Shown: positions 1 to 7,551, counted from the first letter of the stretch. The stretch is DNA of 11,713 nt from UBA6821 sp044236545 (GCA_044236545.1 JBIIGI010000075.1:1-11713); one strand, 5' to 3'. Translations and numbers: made by a program. The notes: a model not told the origin generated them from the sequence alone.

Positions 1-26
1 AACCCGCCGTTTACTTCAAATAACCC

Positions 27-206
27 ATGAACACCTTCCCCTTTCCAGCCGAGCCATCCGAAAAGCAGAATGCCATCGAGGGGGCTATCGGCCGTTGGTT
101 GCTCGTCGGCATCCCCGTGATCCTGATTGGTCACCTGCTCGGCGGTCTCGCGTTGGTCGCCGCCTTGATGTCCGCGAACTTCAATATCTTCGGCTGGATC
201 GAGTAG
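27..206 (+). CDS. small single-pass membrane protein, unknown function
   Basis: A 59-residue open frame from ATG to TAG, with an in-frame TAA just 6 nt upstream of the ATG, so this start is fixed unless a rarer start is used. The first ~22 residues are polar (PAEPSEKQNAIEGAIGR). They are followed by one long hydrophobic stretch at about residues 24-50 (WLLVGIPVILIGHLLGGLAL...), which reads as a single transmembrane helix, and a short tail ending FGWIE. I do not recognise a family. No Shine-Dalgarno is visible; the ATG is directly preceded by AACCC, as at other starts here. It converges on the permease gene at 253-1125 with a 46-bp gap. It could belong to an operon reaching in from the left of the window. 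That it is a real gene is plausible but unproven. Confidence 0.5.
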   Translation: MNTFPFPAEPSEKQNAIEGAIGRWLLVGIPVILIGHLLGGLALVAALMSANFNIFGWIE

Positions 207-252
207 GGTCCGTTCCGCGGCGGATCCCGTCATCCCTCGCACGCCTTGCAGA

Positions 253-1125
253 TCAGCCGCCCTTGGTCTGAAGGCTTCGCCGCAGCGCGTCACCCAGACA
301 GTAGAGCGCGAGTAGTGTGCTCAGCAGGGCCAGGGAGGGGAAGAGGAGCATCCACCAGGCGCTGCGCAGGGGGTTGATGGAGGCGGCCCCTTCGGAGAGA
401 AGGGAGCCCCAGCTTGATTGGGGGGCCTGCACGCCAAGGCCTAGAAAACTCAGGAAGGCCTCGTCGATGATGACCGATGGGATGGCGAGGGTCAGATAGA
501 CCAGCACGATGCCCGCGAGATTGGGCAGGAGGTGTTTCCGGAGGAGTCCCCCGTATCCCTCGCCCAGTACCCTGGCGGCCGCCACGTAGGGGCGTTCACG
601 CAGGGTGAGGGTCTGGCCTCGCACGATCCGCGCCATGGTGAGCCATTCGATCAGTCCCAGACTCAGGATCAGGATCACGAGCCGCGATGAACCGACCAGC
701 CAGTCCCATCCCCGCTGGCTTGCGGCAAGCTGGAGCCTTTCGTTGAACGCGTTGATGAAGATCAGGATGAAGATCAGGCGCGGCACCGAGTAGAGGATGT
801 CCACGACGCGCATCATCGCATTGTCGACGCTGCTTCGGGAGGAGCCGGCGATCAGGCCCCAGAGCGTTCCGATCAGGAGGCTGATCGCCGCGCCGCAGAT
901 GCCCACCAGGAGCGAGATCCGTCCCCCGAGCAGGATTCTCAGGAGCAGATCGCGCCCGTTCAGGTCGGTTCCGCAGGGATGGGAGGGGCTTGGCGGAGCA
1001 TAGGTCAGCGGCCCCGGAAGGTCGTATGACGGGGGGAGGAGGAGGGGGCCCGCGATCACGCACAGCATCATCACCGCCAGCACCACGGACGGGAACCGCG
1101 CTTTCCTTGGCAGTGAAAACACCAT
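253..1125 (-). CDS. oppC: OppC/DppC-type ABC transporter permease
   Basis: Inner-membrane permease of an ABC importer of the peptide/opine/nickel family (BPD_transp_1 fold). It forms a heterodimeric channel with the OppB-type protein encoded just upstream. The 290 residues are the usual length. There is an N-terminal membrane helix (about residues 12-31), then a short periplasmic part ending in the family motif HPCGTDLNGRDLLLRIL (49-65), and further helices at about 68-93, 116-127, 148-164, 203-222 and 256-277. The cytoplasmic EAA loop that docks on the ATPase is seen at about 180-201 (YVAAARVLGEG...RKHLLPN). The start ATG lies 4 nt after the oppB stop, with AAGGA just ahead of it, one of the few SD-like sites here. 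The two genes are surely co-transcribed. The exact substrate (peptide, dipeptide, nickel, sugar) cannot be told from the permease. Confidence 0.9.
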   Translation of the reverse strand: MVFSLPRKARFPSVVLAVMMLCVIAGPLLLPPSYDLPGPLTYAPPSPSHPCGTDLNGRDLLLRILLGGRISLLVGICGAAISLLIGTLWGLIAGSSRSSVDNAMMRVVDILYSVPRLIFILIFINAFNERLQLAASQRGWDWLVGSSRLVILILSLGLIEWLTMARIVRGQTLTLRERPYVAAARVLGEGYGGLLRKHLLPNLAGIVLVYLTLAIPSVIIDEAFLSFLGLGVQAPQSSWGSLLSEGAASINPLRSAWWMLLFPSLALLSTLLALYCLGDALRRSLQTKGG

Positions 1126-1129
1126 GTCC

Positions 1130-2032
1130 TTATCCCTGGATCCTCCGGTCGAGAAGGCGGTAGGAGAGGTCGACCAGCAGGTTGAAGAGCATCAGCAGCA
1201 CACAGTAGACAATGACCACTCCGCCCAGCAGGAAGCCGTCGCGGTTCAGGATTGAGTTCACGAAGAACCCCCCCGCCCCCGGGATGTGAAAGATCGTCTC
1301 CACGACGATCGAACCGGTCAGAAGGTTGGCGGCAAGGGGGCCGAGATAGGAGATCACCGGGAGGATTGCGACCCGGAGGGAGTGGCGGTAAATCACGGCC
1401 ACCTCGGAGAGGCCCTTGGCCCGCGCCGTCCGCACAAAATCCTCGCCCAGCGTCTCGCGGAGGCTGTCATGGAGGAGGCGGGCGATCACCGCCGCATACG
1501 GGATCGCAAGGGTCACAGCCGGGAGCAGGAGCTGCGCCGGCGTACCCCACCCCCCCACGGGAAGCCAGGCCAGCTTGATCGAGAAGAGCAGGATGAACAG
1601 CGGACCGAGAACAAACGACGGGAGTGAGATCGCGAGCAGGGTCAGGGCGAGAGCCATCCCCTCGGAGGGTGTGCCGGGCCGTGCCGCCGCAAAGGCCCCG
1701 AGCCAGAGTCCCCCCGCCACGGCGATGAGCAGCGAGGTGGCGCCGAGCGTGATGGTCACCGGGAGGGTCTGGGCCAGGATCTCGTTGACGGAACGGTTCC
1801 GGTACTTGGTCGAGAGGCGCATGTCTCCGCGAAGCAGGTCTTTCAGATAGCCCGTGTATTGGGAGAGGATCGGCCCGTCGAGCCTGTACTTGGCCAGGAG
1901 CTGCCGCTCGATCGCCGCCGGAAGTTTCCTTTCGGAGTCGAAAGGTCCGCCGGGTGAGAGCCGGATCAAGAAGAAGGTGATCGTCACCACGCAGAGCAGT
2001 ACCACGGGGAGAGAGGCAAGTCGGCGAAGCAT
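1130..2032 (-). CDS. oppB: OppB/DppB-type ABC transporter permease
   Basis: The partner inner-membrane permease of the same importer, 300 residues, the family's normal size. It begins with the typical OppB N-terminus: a helix (residues 7-24) running into FFLIRLSPGGPFD. A soluble periplasmic segment follows (about 32-90), containing the usual KYRLDGPILSQY and GDMRLS motifs. Membrane helices lie at about 92-116, 125-151, 166-186, 222-247 and 267-291. The EAA loop is at about 198-217 (DFVRTARAKGLSE...YRHSLR), and IPGAGGFFVNSI (250-261) is another family hallmark. The ATG at 2030-2032 is chosen because the hydrophobic N-terminus starts right there. The upstream intergenic region (207 bp) is shared with the divergent accD. 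No substrate-binding protein or ATPase gene flanks the pair, so it must work with components encoded elsewhere. Confidence 0.9.
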   Translation of the reverse strand: MLRRLASLPVVLLCVVTITFFLIRLSPGGPFDSERKLPAAIERQLLAKYRLDGPILSQYTGYLKDLLRGDMRLSTKYRNRSVNEILAQTLPVTITLGATSLLIAVAGGLWLGAFAAARPGTPSEGMALALTLLAISLPSFVLGPLFILLFSIKLAWLPVGGWGTPAQLLLPAVTLAIPYAAVIARLLHDSLRETLGEDFVRTARAKGLSEVAVIYRHSLRVAILPVISYLGPLAANLLTGSIVVETIFHIPGAGGFFVNSILNRDGFLLGGVVIVYCVLLMLFNLLVDLSYRLLDRRIQG

Positions 2033-2239
2033 GACGGCGGACAGGATGAAGGAGGATGGGGCGGTGCTGAAGGATAAACCCGAACTCCGAAGCTGATAAG
2101 CGTGATTTGATGCAATCTCCTGACCGCAAGGAAGTCGTGTCGATCCTCTCGGTCGGGTTCAAAAGACCCGAAGGCAACAGGGGGGCCTTCTCACCCCGTG
2201 CTTCCCATGGGCGGTCGCTTTGTTGCAGAATTGAACCCC

Positions 2240-3082
2240 ATGACCATTTTCAAAAAGCCGACCCTCAAGTTTGCTGCCAAGAAAAAGAGGGAGATGCCCG
2301 AGGGGCTGTGGACCAAGTGCCCCGGATGCTCCGAGATGATCCATCATCTGGCCATCGAGGAGAACCTGCGTGTCTGCCCGAAATGCGGGCATCACTTTCC
2401 GATGGGGGCTCACGAGCGGATCGCCACGCTGGTGGACGAGGGGACCTTCGAGGAGGCGGATGCGGCCATGTCGGCCGTCGATCCGCTGGGATTCAAGGGG
2501 GTGGCCACCTACGGGGAGCGCCTCCAGACCTACCGGAAGAAGACGGGTCTCGTGGACGCCGTCATCACCGGTGGCGGACTGATGGGCGGCATGCCCGTTG
2601 GATTGGCCGTCATGGATTTTTCCTTCCTCGCGGCGACCATGGGATCGGTGGTGGGTGAAAAAATCACCCGTGCCATCGAGGCCTCCACAAAGGCCAAGCG
2701 GCCCGTCATCATCGTCTGTGCCTCCGGAGGAGCCCGCATGTACGAGGGGATGCTCTCCCTGATGCAGATGGCCAAGACCAGCGGCGCGCTTGCCCGTCAC
2801 GGCGAGGCCGGGCTTCCCTACATCGCTGTGCTGACCAATCCAACCACCGCCGGAGTGATGGCCAGCTTCGCCACACTCGGCGACATCACCTTGGCGGAAC
2901 CGAGGGCAATGATCGGATTTGCCGGTCCCCGCGTCATTCGCGAGACCACGCACCAGGAGTTGCCGGCCGGATTCCAGACTGCAGAGTTCCTGCTCGAACA
3001 CGGCCTCGTCGACGAGATCGTGCCAAGGGCGAAGATACGCGAGACACTCATCACCATCATTGGGAACCTGATGGGGAAGTAG
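2240..3082 (+). CDS. accD: acetyl-CoA carboxylase carboxyltransferase subunit beta
   Basis: Beta subunit of the carboxyltransferase half of acetyl-CoA carboxylase. With AccA it moves the carboxyl group from carboxybiotin-AccB to acetyl-CoA, giving malonyl-CoA for fatty-acid synthesis in the cytoplasm. The 280 residues are close to the family norm. The N-terminal zinc ribbon is intact: C27-x2-C30 (CPGC) and C46-x2-C49 (CPKC), preceded by EGLWTKC. The crotonase-like core has SGGARM (162-167), the NPTTAGVMASFA stretch (200-211), and the GFAGPRVI oxyanion/acyl-binding motif (226-233). ATG 2240 is chosen because MTIFKKP leads into the family's basic N-terminus. An in-frame ATG at 2198 would add 14 residues that look like leader sequence. 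No SD; CCCC precedes the ATG. folC follows 111 bp later, a pairing common in bacteria. Confidence 0.95.
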   Translation: MTIFKKPTLKFAAKKKREMPEGLWTKCPGCSEMIHHLAIEENLRVCPKCGHHFPMGAHERIATLVDEGTFEEADAAMSAVDPLGFKGVATYGERLQTYRKKTGLVDAVITGGGLMGGMPVGLAVMDFSFLAATMGSVVGEKITRAIEASTKAKRPVIIVCASGGARMYEGMLSLMQMAKTSGALARHGEAGLPYIAVLTNPTTAGVMASFATLGDITLAEPRAMIGFAGPRVIRETTHQELPAGFQTAEFLLEHGLVDEIVPRAKIRETLITIIGNLMGK

Positions 3083-3129
3083 TCTTTGAGGGATGAAACT
3101 TGAGACCTGCACATGAAGGGGGTCTGAAG

Positions 3130-3156
3130 AGCCTTTTAGGCTGAGATCTGTTTTTT
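3130..3156 (+). terminator. weak terminator-like hairpin after accD
   Basis: AGCCT-TTT-AGGCT forms a 5-bp stem with a 3-nt loop (3130-3142). Eight bases later comes a run of six T (3151-3156). The gap between stem and T-run is longer than in a standard intrinsic terminator, so this may only attenuate, or be fortuitous, and accD and folC may still share a transcript. Confidence 0.25.
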
Positions 3157-3193
3157 CTGAACTTTTCAGGTTTCAGCTTTTTCATCTTTCCGC

Positions 3194-4432
3194 ATGCCTC
3201 CTGACTCCACACCCCTCGATTGGCTCATGTCCATGCAGTCCCGGGGTGTTCAACCCGGTCTGGAGCGGATGAAGCGCCTGCTTGAGGTGCTCGGAAATCC
3301 TGAGAAGAAACTCCGTTGCCTCCATGTCGCGGGAACCAACGGCAAGGGTTCCGTCTGCGCCTTCGCCGAGTCGGTTCTCCTTGCCGCGGGTCATCGGGTC
3401 GGGCTCTACACCTCGCCCCATCTCGTGGAGTTTTCCGAGCGCATCCGGATCGGCGGACGCAACGCCTCCGCGAGCGAACTTGAGGAGGGGATTACCCGAC
3501 TGCGCAAGGCAACCTCGGGCTGGAGCGACGGGGAGATGCCCACCTTTTTCGAACTCGTGACGGCGCTGGCTTTCGATCTCTTCGCGCGATCCGGATGCGG
3601 GGTGGTGGTTCTGGAGACGGGACTCGGGGGGCGTCTTGACGCGACCAACACGGCCCCCAAGATCGCCTGCGCCATCACCCCCATCGGCATGGATCATATG
3701 GAGTGGCTCGGGGAGACCCTGGGGAAGATCGCGCGGGAGAAGGCCGGGATCTTCCGTTCCGGCATACCCGCCGTCCTCGCACCGCAGGAACCGGAGGCGG
3801 CAGAAAGCCTCGAGGCCGCGGCACGCGAAGCGGGGACTCCCTGCGCATGGATCACCGAACCGCTTCCCGACCAGTTTTCGCCCGGGTTGCCGGGATCGCA
3901 CCAGCGCAGGAACGCGGCGCTGGCCCTGGCACTGATCCGGGCCGCCGGGTTAGATCCCTCGGGCGAGGCGATCGGGCGGGGGCTCTCCGGAGTCACCTGG
4001 CCGGGGCGCTTCCAGCGGCTCCGTGGAGGGAGACTGATTCTCGACGGCGCCCATAACCTGCAGGCGATTCGCCAACTTGTGGAGACCTGGCGGGAGGAAT
4101 TCGGCGGTGAGCGCTGCCTCCTCATCTTCGGAGCACTTTCCGACAAGGATCCCGGCTCCCTGCTTCCGGTGCTGGAGCCCATCGCCCGTGAGATCCTGCT
4201 TGTGCCCGTTTGCTCGCCCCGATCGGTCGATCCCGTGGACTTGGGGAGGGGACTCCGGGTCCACCACCGGGTTTTTGGAAGCCTTAAGGAGGCCCTGGAT
4301 GATGTCTTGACTCCTGCGACGGGATCGTCGCGCTCCCCGAGATGCCCTGTTTTGCTGACCGGATCGCTCTTCCTGGTCGGCGAGGCTCTTGCCTTGGAAT
4401 CGGGCGGCGAGGCCTCCCTGCGCAGGCAGTAG
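3194..4432 (+). CDS. folC: bifunctional folylpolyglutamate synthase / dihydrofolate synthase
   Basis: Mur-ligase-family enzyme that uses ATP to add glutamate to dihydropteroate and/or to tetrahydrofolates, keeping folates in the cell. The 412 residues fit the family, slightly short in the central part. Motifs in order: HVAGTNGKGS P-loop (44-53); LYTSPHLVEFSERIRI (71-86), a folate/Mg region; ETGLGGRLDATN (141-152); ITPIGMDHMEWLGETLGKIAREKAGIF (161-187), containing the Lys that is carbamylated in this family (K183); and the linker and C-terminal glutamate-ligase domain with PGRFQRL and ILDGAHN. Start ATG 3194 places a normal-length N-terminus ahead of the LERMKRLLEVLG helix. No SD is visible. 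It sits 111 bp after accD in the same direction. Whether it has both activities or only the polyglutamate one cannot be decided by eye. Confidence 0.93.
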   Translation: MPPDSTPLDWLMSMQSRGVQPGLERMKRLLEVLGNPEKKLRCLHVAGTNGKGSVCAFAESVLLAAGHRVGLYTSPHLVEFSERIRIGGRNASASELEEGITRLRKATSGWSDGEMPTFFELVTALAFDLFARSGCGVVVLETGLGGRLDATNTAPKIACAITPIGMDHMEWLGETLGKIAREKAGIFRSGIPAVLAPQEPEAAESLEAAAREAGTPCAWITEPLPDQFSPGLPGSHQRRNAALALALIRAAGLDPSGEAIGRGLSGVTWPGRFQRLRGGRLILDGAHNLQAIRQLVETWREEFGGERCLLIFGALSDKDPGSLLPVLEPIAREILLVPVCSPRSVDPVDLGRGLRVHHRVFGSLKEALDDVLTPATGSSRSPRCPVLLTGSLFLVGEALALESGGEASLRRQ

Positions 4433-4447
4433 AATAAGCACTCCGCA

Positions 4448-4473
4448 GCAGTCCGGTTCACTGCAACCTTTTT
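4448..4473 (+). terminator. possible intrinsic terminator after folC
   Basis: GCAGT-CCGGTTC-ACTGC gives a 5-bp stem with a 7-nt loop (4448-4464). It is followed, after AACC, by TTTTT (4469-4473). It lies 16 bp after the folC stop, where a terminator would be expected, but the stem is short. Confidence 0.35.
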
Positions 4474-4530
4474 AATTTGCCGGTATGTTTTCTTGGGCTT
4501 GCGGAGCCGCTTTCGGCTTCCGAAAATCCA

Positions 4531-4586
4531 TCCCTCACCCCGCCTCATCCCTCCCCCCAAAAAGAAAAAAGGAAAAAAAGAAAAAA
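4531..4586. other. pyrimidine-rich tract followed by 28-nt pure purine tract
   Basis: Bases 4531-4558 are nearly all C/T. They switch abruptly to 28 consecutive A/G bases at 4559-4586, mostly A-runs of 5-7 separated by single or double G. The A-rich half ends 13 bp before a TTGACC hexamer (4600-4605). Such A-tracts bend DNA and can act as UP elements for RNA polymerase; that role here is an inference. Confidence 0.5.
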
Positions 4587-4619
4587 TTGCCAAATCTCGT
4601 TGACCTCCGCCCGCTGCAT

Positions 4620-4635
4620 CACCTACAGATTGCGT
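4620..4635 (+). promoter_or_regulatory. degenerate upstream NrdR box
   Basis: CACCTACAGATTGCGT matches the 16-bp NrdR-box consensus (acaCwAtATaTwGtgt) at 10 of 16 positions, including most of the central palindrome. Its start is exactly 32 bp upstream of the perfect box at 4652. NrdR boxes normally occur in pairs about three helical turns apart, so the spacing supports a weak match that I would not call alone. Confidence 0.55.
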
Positions 4636-4658
4636 CGGACAAGTTCACGAGACACAAT
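4630..4658 (+). promoter_or_regulatory. candidate nrdAB promoter overlapped by NrdR boxes
   Basis: TTGCGT (4630-4635) and CACAAT (4653-4658, 4 of 6 to TATAAT) are 17 bp apart, a standard sigma-70 spacing. Each hexamer would lie inside one NrdR box, the arrangement expected for repression. Transcription would begin near 4665, giving an almost leaderless mRNA for ATG 4672 or a ~50-nt leader for ATG 4714. An alternative is TTGACC (4600-4605) with TACAGA (4624-4629), 18 bp apart and just downstream of the A-tract. Confidence 0.35.
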
Positions 4659-4667
4659 ATATAGTGT
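4652..4667 (+). promoter_or_regulatory. perfect NrdR box
   Basis: ACACAATATATAGTGT fits the NrdR-box consensus acaCwAtATaTwGtgt at all 16 positions. NrdR is the zinc-finger/ATP-cone repressor that senses ATP versus dATP and controls ribonucleotide reductase genes. The site ends 4 nt before the first candidate nrdA ATG. This predicts NrdR control of nrdAB; nrdR itself is not in the window. Confidence 0.9.
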
Positions 4668-4671
4668 TTTT

Positions 4672-7551
4672 ATGGAACTTTTCCCCAAAACCCCAAAATC
4701 TCTCCCCAAATCCATGGAACCTCTCTCAGGCCAACTCTCCCTGAACGGCGTCGACCCTCTTCAGGGCCGTGAATTCACCGTCCGCAAACGCGATGGGCAC
4801 AGCGAATCCTTCAACGAGGAGCGCATCCGACTCGCCGTGGAGAGCGCCTTCAAGGCTGACCGAGACATTCCGAGCGACTACCCTCTCCCTCCCGAAGAGC
4901 ATGCGGCGGCCCTGTCCGTCACCGCCGCCGTCGTGCAGCGTCTCTTCAGCCGCGCCCTCCGCGGAGAGGAACTCCAGATCGAGCGCATCCAGGACGCCGT
5001 TGAGGAGGCCCTCATGGTCCAGGGGCACGTCCAGGTGGCCCGCCGTTACATCATCTACCGCGAGGATCGCCGCAAGGCCCGCGCCCTCCGCGGCGACCGC
5101 GATCTCACCGGACAGGTCCAGGCCGAACTCCATGTCACCCTGCGTGACGGAAGCCGCGAGGTGCTCGAGCCCCAGCGCATACGCCGCACCCTGATCCGGG
5201 CCTGTCGCGGTTTCGAGGACCGCTGCGACGCCCGCGAGATGGCCGACGAGACCATGCGGAACCTCTATCACGGCGTCCGCATCGACGAGATCGAGAAGGC
5301 GATGATCTTCGCCGCGAAGTCCCGCATCGAGCTGGATCCCGCCTACGGCTACGTCACCGCTCGCCTCCTGCTGGAGGTTATCTACCGCGAGACCCTTCCC
5401 GGCTTCGAGCACTACCACGACGTCACCGTGGCCCATGCCGCCCGCCTCAAGGCCTATCTGGAGGAGGGCATCGCTGCCGGACGACTCACCCCCGACCTTC
5501 TGGGCTACGATCTGGAGAAGATCGCCGCTGCGCTCAAGCCCGAGCGCGACCTGCAGTTCAACTACATGGGACTGCAGACCATCTACGACCGCTACCTCAT
5601 CCACATCGGCGGCCGCCGCATCGAGTCCCCACAGTTCTTCTGGATGCGCGTCTGCCTCGGCCTCGCCCTCAACGAAGGGGAGCAGAAGAACGAGCGCGCC
5701 ATCGAGTTCTACGAACTGCTTTCCAGCTTCCTCTTCACCTCCTCCACGCCGACCCTCTTCAACAGCGGAACCCTGCACCCGCAGCTCAGTTCCTGTTACC
5801 TCACGACGGTCATGGACGACCTCGACCATATCTTCAAGTGCGTCAGCGACGACGCCAAGCTCTCCAAGTGGGCCGGCGGTCTTGGCAACGACTGGACCAA
5901 TGTCCGAGCCACCGGCTCCCTCATCAAGGGAACCAACGGCGAGAGCCAGGGTGTCATCCCCTTCCTCAAGGTTGCCAACGACACAGCCGTCGCCGTCAAT
6001 CAGGGAGGCAAGCGCAAGGGAGCCATGTGCGCCTACCTCGAGACCTGGCACCTTGACATCGAGGATTTCCTCGAACTCCGCAAGAACGTGGGCGACGAGC
6101 GTCGCCGCACCCACGACATGAACACCGCCAACTGGATCCCGGACCTCTTCATGAAGAGGGTCAAGGAGAACGCCCAGTGGACCCTCTTCAGCCCGAGCGA
6201 TGTCCCCGACCTGCACGACCTCTACGGCCGCGCCTTCGAGGAGCGCTACTGCGAATACGAGGCCATGGTCGACCGTGGTGAGATCACCCTCTTCAAGCGG
6301 ATTGAGGCCTCCTCCATCTGGCGGAAGATCCTCTCCATGGTGTTCGAGACCGGCCACCCTTGGATCACCTTCAAGGATCCCTCCAACCTGCGCTCTCCCC
6401 AGGACCATGTGGGAGTGGTCCACAGCTCCAATCTCTGCACCGAGATCCTCCTGAACACCTCGGCCGACGAGACAGCCGTCTGCAACCTCGGTTCCATCGG
6501 TCTCCCTCTTCACGTCAACGAGAACGGCCTCGATCTAGCCCTGCTTGAGAAGACGATCCGGACCGCGATGCGGATGCTCGATAACGTCATCGACATCAAC
6601 TACTACCCGACCCCGGAGGCTCGTAACGCCAACCTCCGTCACCGCCCCGTCGGCATGGGTCTCATGGGCTTTCAGGATGCCCTCTACAAGCTCAAGATCA
6701 GCTACGCCAGCCAGCAGGCCGTGGAGTTCGCCGACCGCAGCATGGAGGCCATTTCCTACTTCGCAACCCTGGCCTCCACAGAGCTTGCCGCCGAGCGTGG
6801 CACGTACGAGAGCTACAAGGGTTCCAAGTGGGATCGAGGTCTCTTCCCGATCGACACCATCGACCTCCTCGAACAGGAGCGCGGCATGCCGGTCACCATG
6901 GACCGCTCCTCTAGCCTCGACTGGAACGTAGTCCGCTCCGCCGTCCGCAAGCACGGCATGCGCAACAGCAACACCATGGCGATCGCACCGACCGCCACGA
7001 TCTCCAACATCACCGGTGTCTCCCAGTCCATCGAGCCGACCTTCAAGAACCTCTTCGCCAAGGAAAACCTGAGCGGCGGATTCACCGTCATCAACAGCTA
7101 CCTCGTCGAGGATCTCAAGGACCTCGGCCTCTGGGACCGCAAAATGCTTGAGGAGCTCAAGTACAAGGACGGTTCCATCCTCGGCATAGACCGCATCCCG
7201 GAGAAGATCCGCGAGATCTACCGTACCGCTTTCGAGGTAGATCCAGACTGGTACATTGAGTGCGCCAGCCGCCGCCAGAAGTGGATCGACATGGGCCAGT
7301 CGCTGAACCTCTACATTGCCGCCCCAAGCGGCAAGAGACTCAACGACATGTACTTCCATGCCTGGGAGACCGGACTGAAGACCACCTACTATCTGCGCGC
7401 GACGGCCGCCTCCACGGTGGAGCAGAGTACCAGCCAAGCGCGTCCCAACTGGGTCAATCAGCCCAAGAAAAAAGAATTCACTCCCGAACAGGCCCAGGCC
7501 TGCAGCATCGAGGCGATGCGTAACGGCGGCGAGTGCGAAGCCTGCCAGTAA
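4672..7551 (+). CDS. nrdA: class I ribonucleotide reductase large subunit with two ATP-cones
   Basis: Catalytic R1 subunit, which reduces ribonucleoside diphosphates to deoxynucleotides using a thiyl radical generated through NrdB. 959 residues from ATG 4672, longer than the ~760 of E. coli because of an extra N-terminal domain. Order: ATP-cone 1 (about 34-132, VRKRDGHSESF...), ATP-cone 2 (about 152-242, LHVTLRDGSREVL..., the cone equivalent to E. coli's), then the barrel. Active-site residues are all present: C375 (SSCYL) and C604 (VCNLGS) redox pair; N587, C589 and E591 in NLCTE; Y906-Y907 of the radical pathway (TTYYLR); and a C-terminal C955-E-A-C958 shuttle pair. ATP-cone 1 is the likely dATP-sensing switch. 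The start could also be ATG 4714 (14 residues shorter), which leaves room for a leader after the NrdR box. An in-frame ATG at 4477 lies upstream of the NrdR boxes and is unlikely. nrdB follows 81 bp later. Confidence 0.96.
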   Translation: MELFPKTPKSLPKSMEPLSGQLSLNGVDPLQGREFTVRKRDGHSESFNEERIRLAVESAFKADRDIPSDYPLPPEEHAAALSVTAAVVQRLFSRALRGEELQIERIQDAVEEALMVQGHVQVARRYIIYREDRRKARALRGDRDLTGQVQAELHVTLRDGSREVLEPQRIRRTLIRACRGFEDRCDAREMADETMRNLYHGVRIDEIEKAMIFAAKSRIELDPAYGYVTARLLLEVIYRETLPGFEHYHDVTVAHAARLKAYLEEGIAAGRLTPDLLGYDLEKIAAALKPERDLQFNYMGLQTIYDRYLIHIGGRRIESPQFFWMRVCLGLALNEGEQKNERAIEFYELLSSFLFTSSTPTLFNSGTLHPQLSSCYLTTVMDDLDHIFKCVSDDAKLSKWAGGLGNDWTNVRATGSLIKGTNGESQGVIPFLKVANDTAVAVNQGGKRKGAMCAYLETWHLDIEDFLELRKNVGDERRRTHDMNTANWIPDLFMKRVKENAQWTLFSPSDVPDLHDLYGRAFEERYCEYEAMVDRGEITLFKRIEASSIWRKILSMVFETGHPWITFKDPSNLRSPQDHVGVVHSSNLCTEILLNTSADETAVCNLGSIGLPLHVNENGLDLALLEKTIRTAMRMLDNVIDINYYPTPEARNANLRHRPVGMGLMGFQDALYKLKISYASQQAVEFADRSMEAISYFATLASTELAAERGTYESYKGSKWDRGLFPIDTIDLLEQERGMPVTMDRSSSLDWNVVRSAVRKHGMRNSNTMAIAPTATISNITGVSQSIEPTFKNLFAKENLSGGFTVINSYLVEDLKDLGLWDRKMLEELKYKDGSILGIDRIPEKIREIYRTAFEVDPDWYIECASRRQKWIDMGQSLNLYIAAPSGKRLNDMYFHAWETGLKTTYYLRATAASTVEQSTSQARPNWVNQPKKKEFTPEQAQACSIEAMRNGGECEACQ

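Noticed and set aside
2107..2658. Plus-strand frame overlapping the 5' half of accD
   Set aside because: Out of frame with accD and lacks any domain; the AccD zinc ribbon and core lie in the other frame.
4502..4522. CGGAGCC/GGCTTCCG hairpin upstream of nrdA
   Set aside because: Bulged stem followed by A-run on + and no T-run on -, so it is not a convincing terminator; likely incidental.
4477..4671. 65-residue N-terminal extension of NrdA from an upstream in-frame ATG
   Set aside because: It is low-complexity, translates the purine tract as KEKRKKRK, and covers both NrdR boxes and the promoter; the ATP-cone begins well after 4672.
4726..6513. Long minus-strand open frame (595 codons) opposite nrdA
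   Set aside because: It mirrors the strongly C-ending codon use of nrdA; its translation is Gly/Val/Asp-rich with no recognisable domain.
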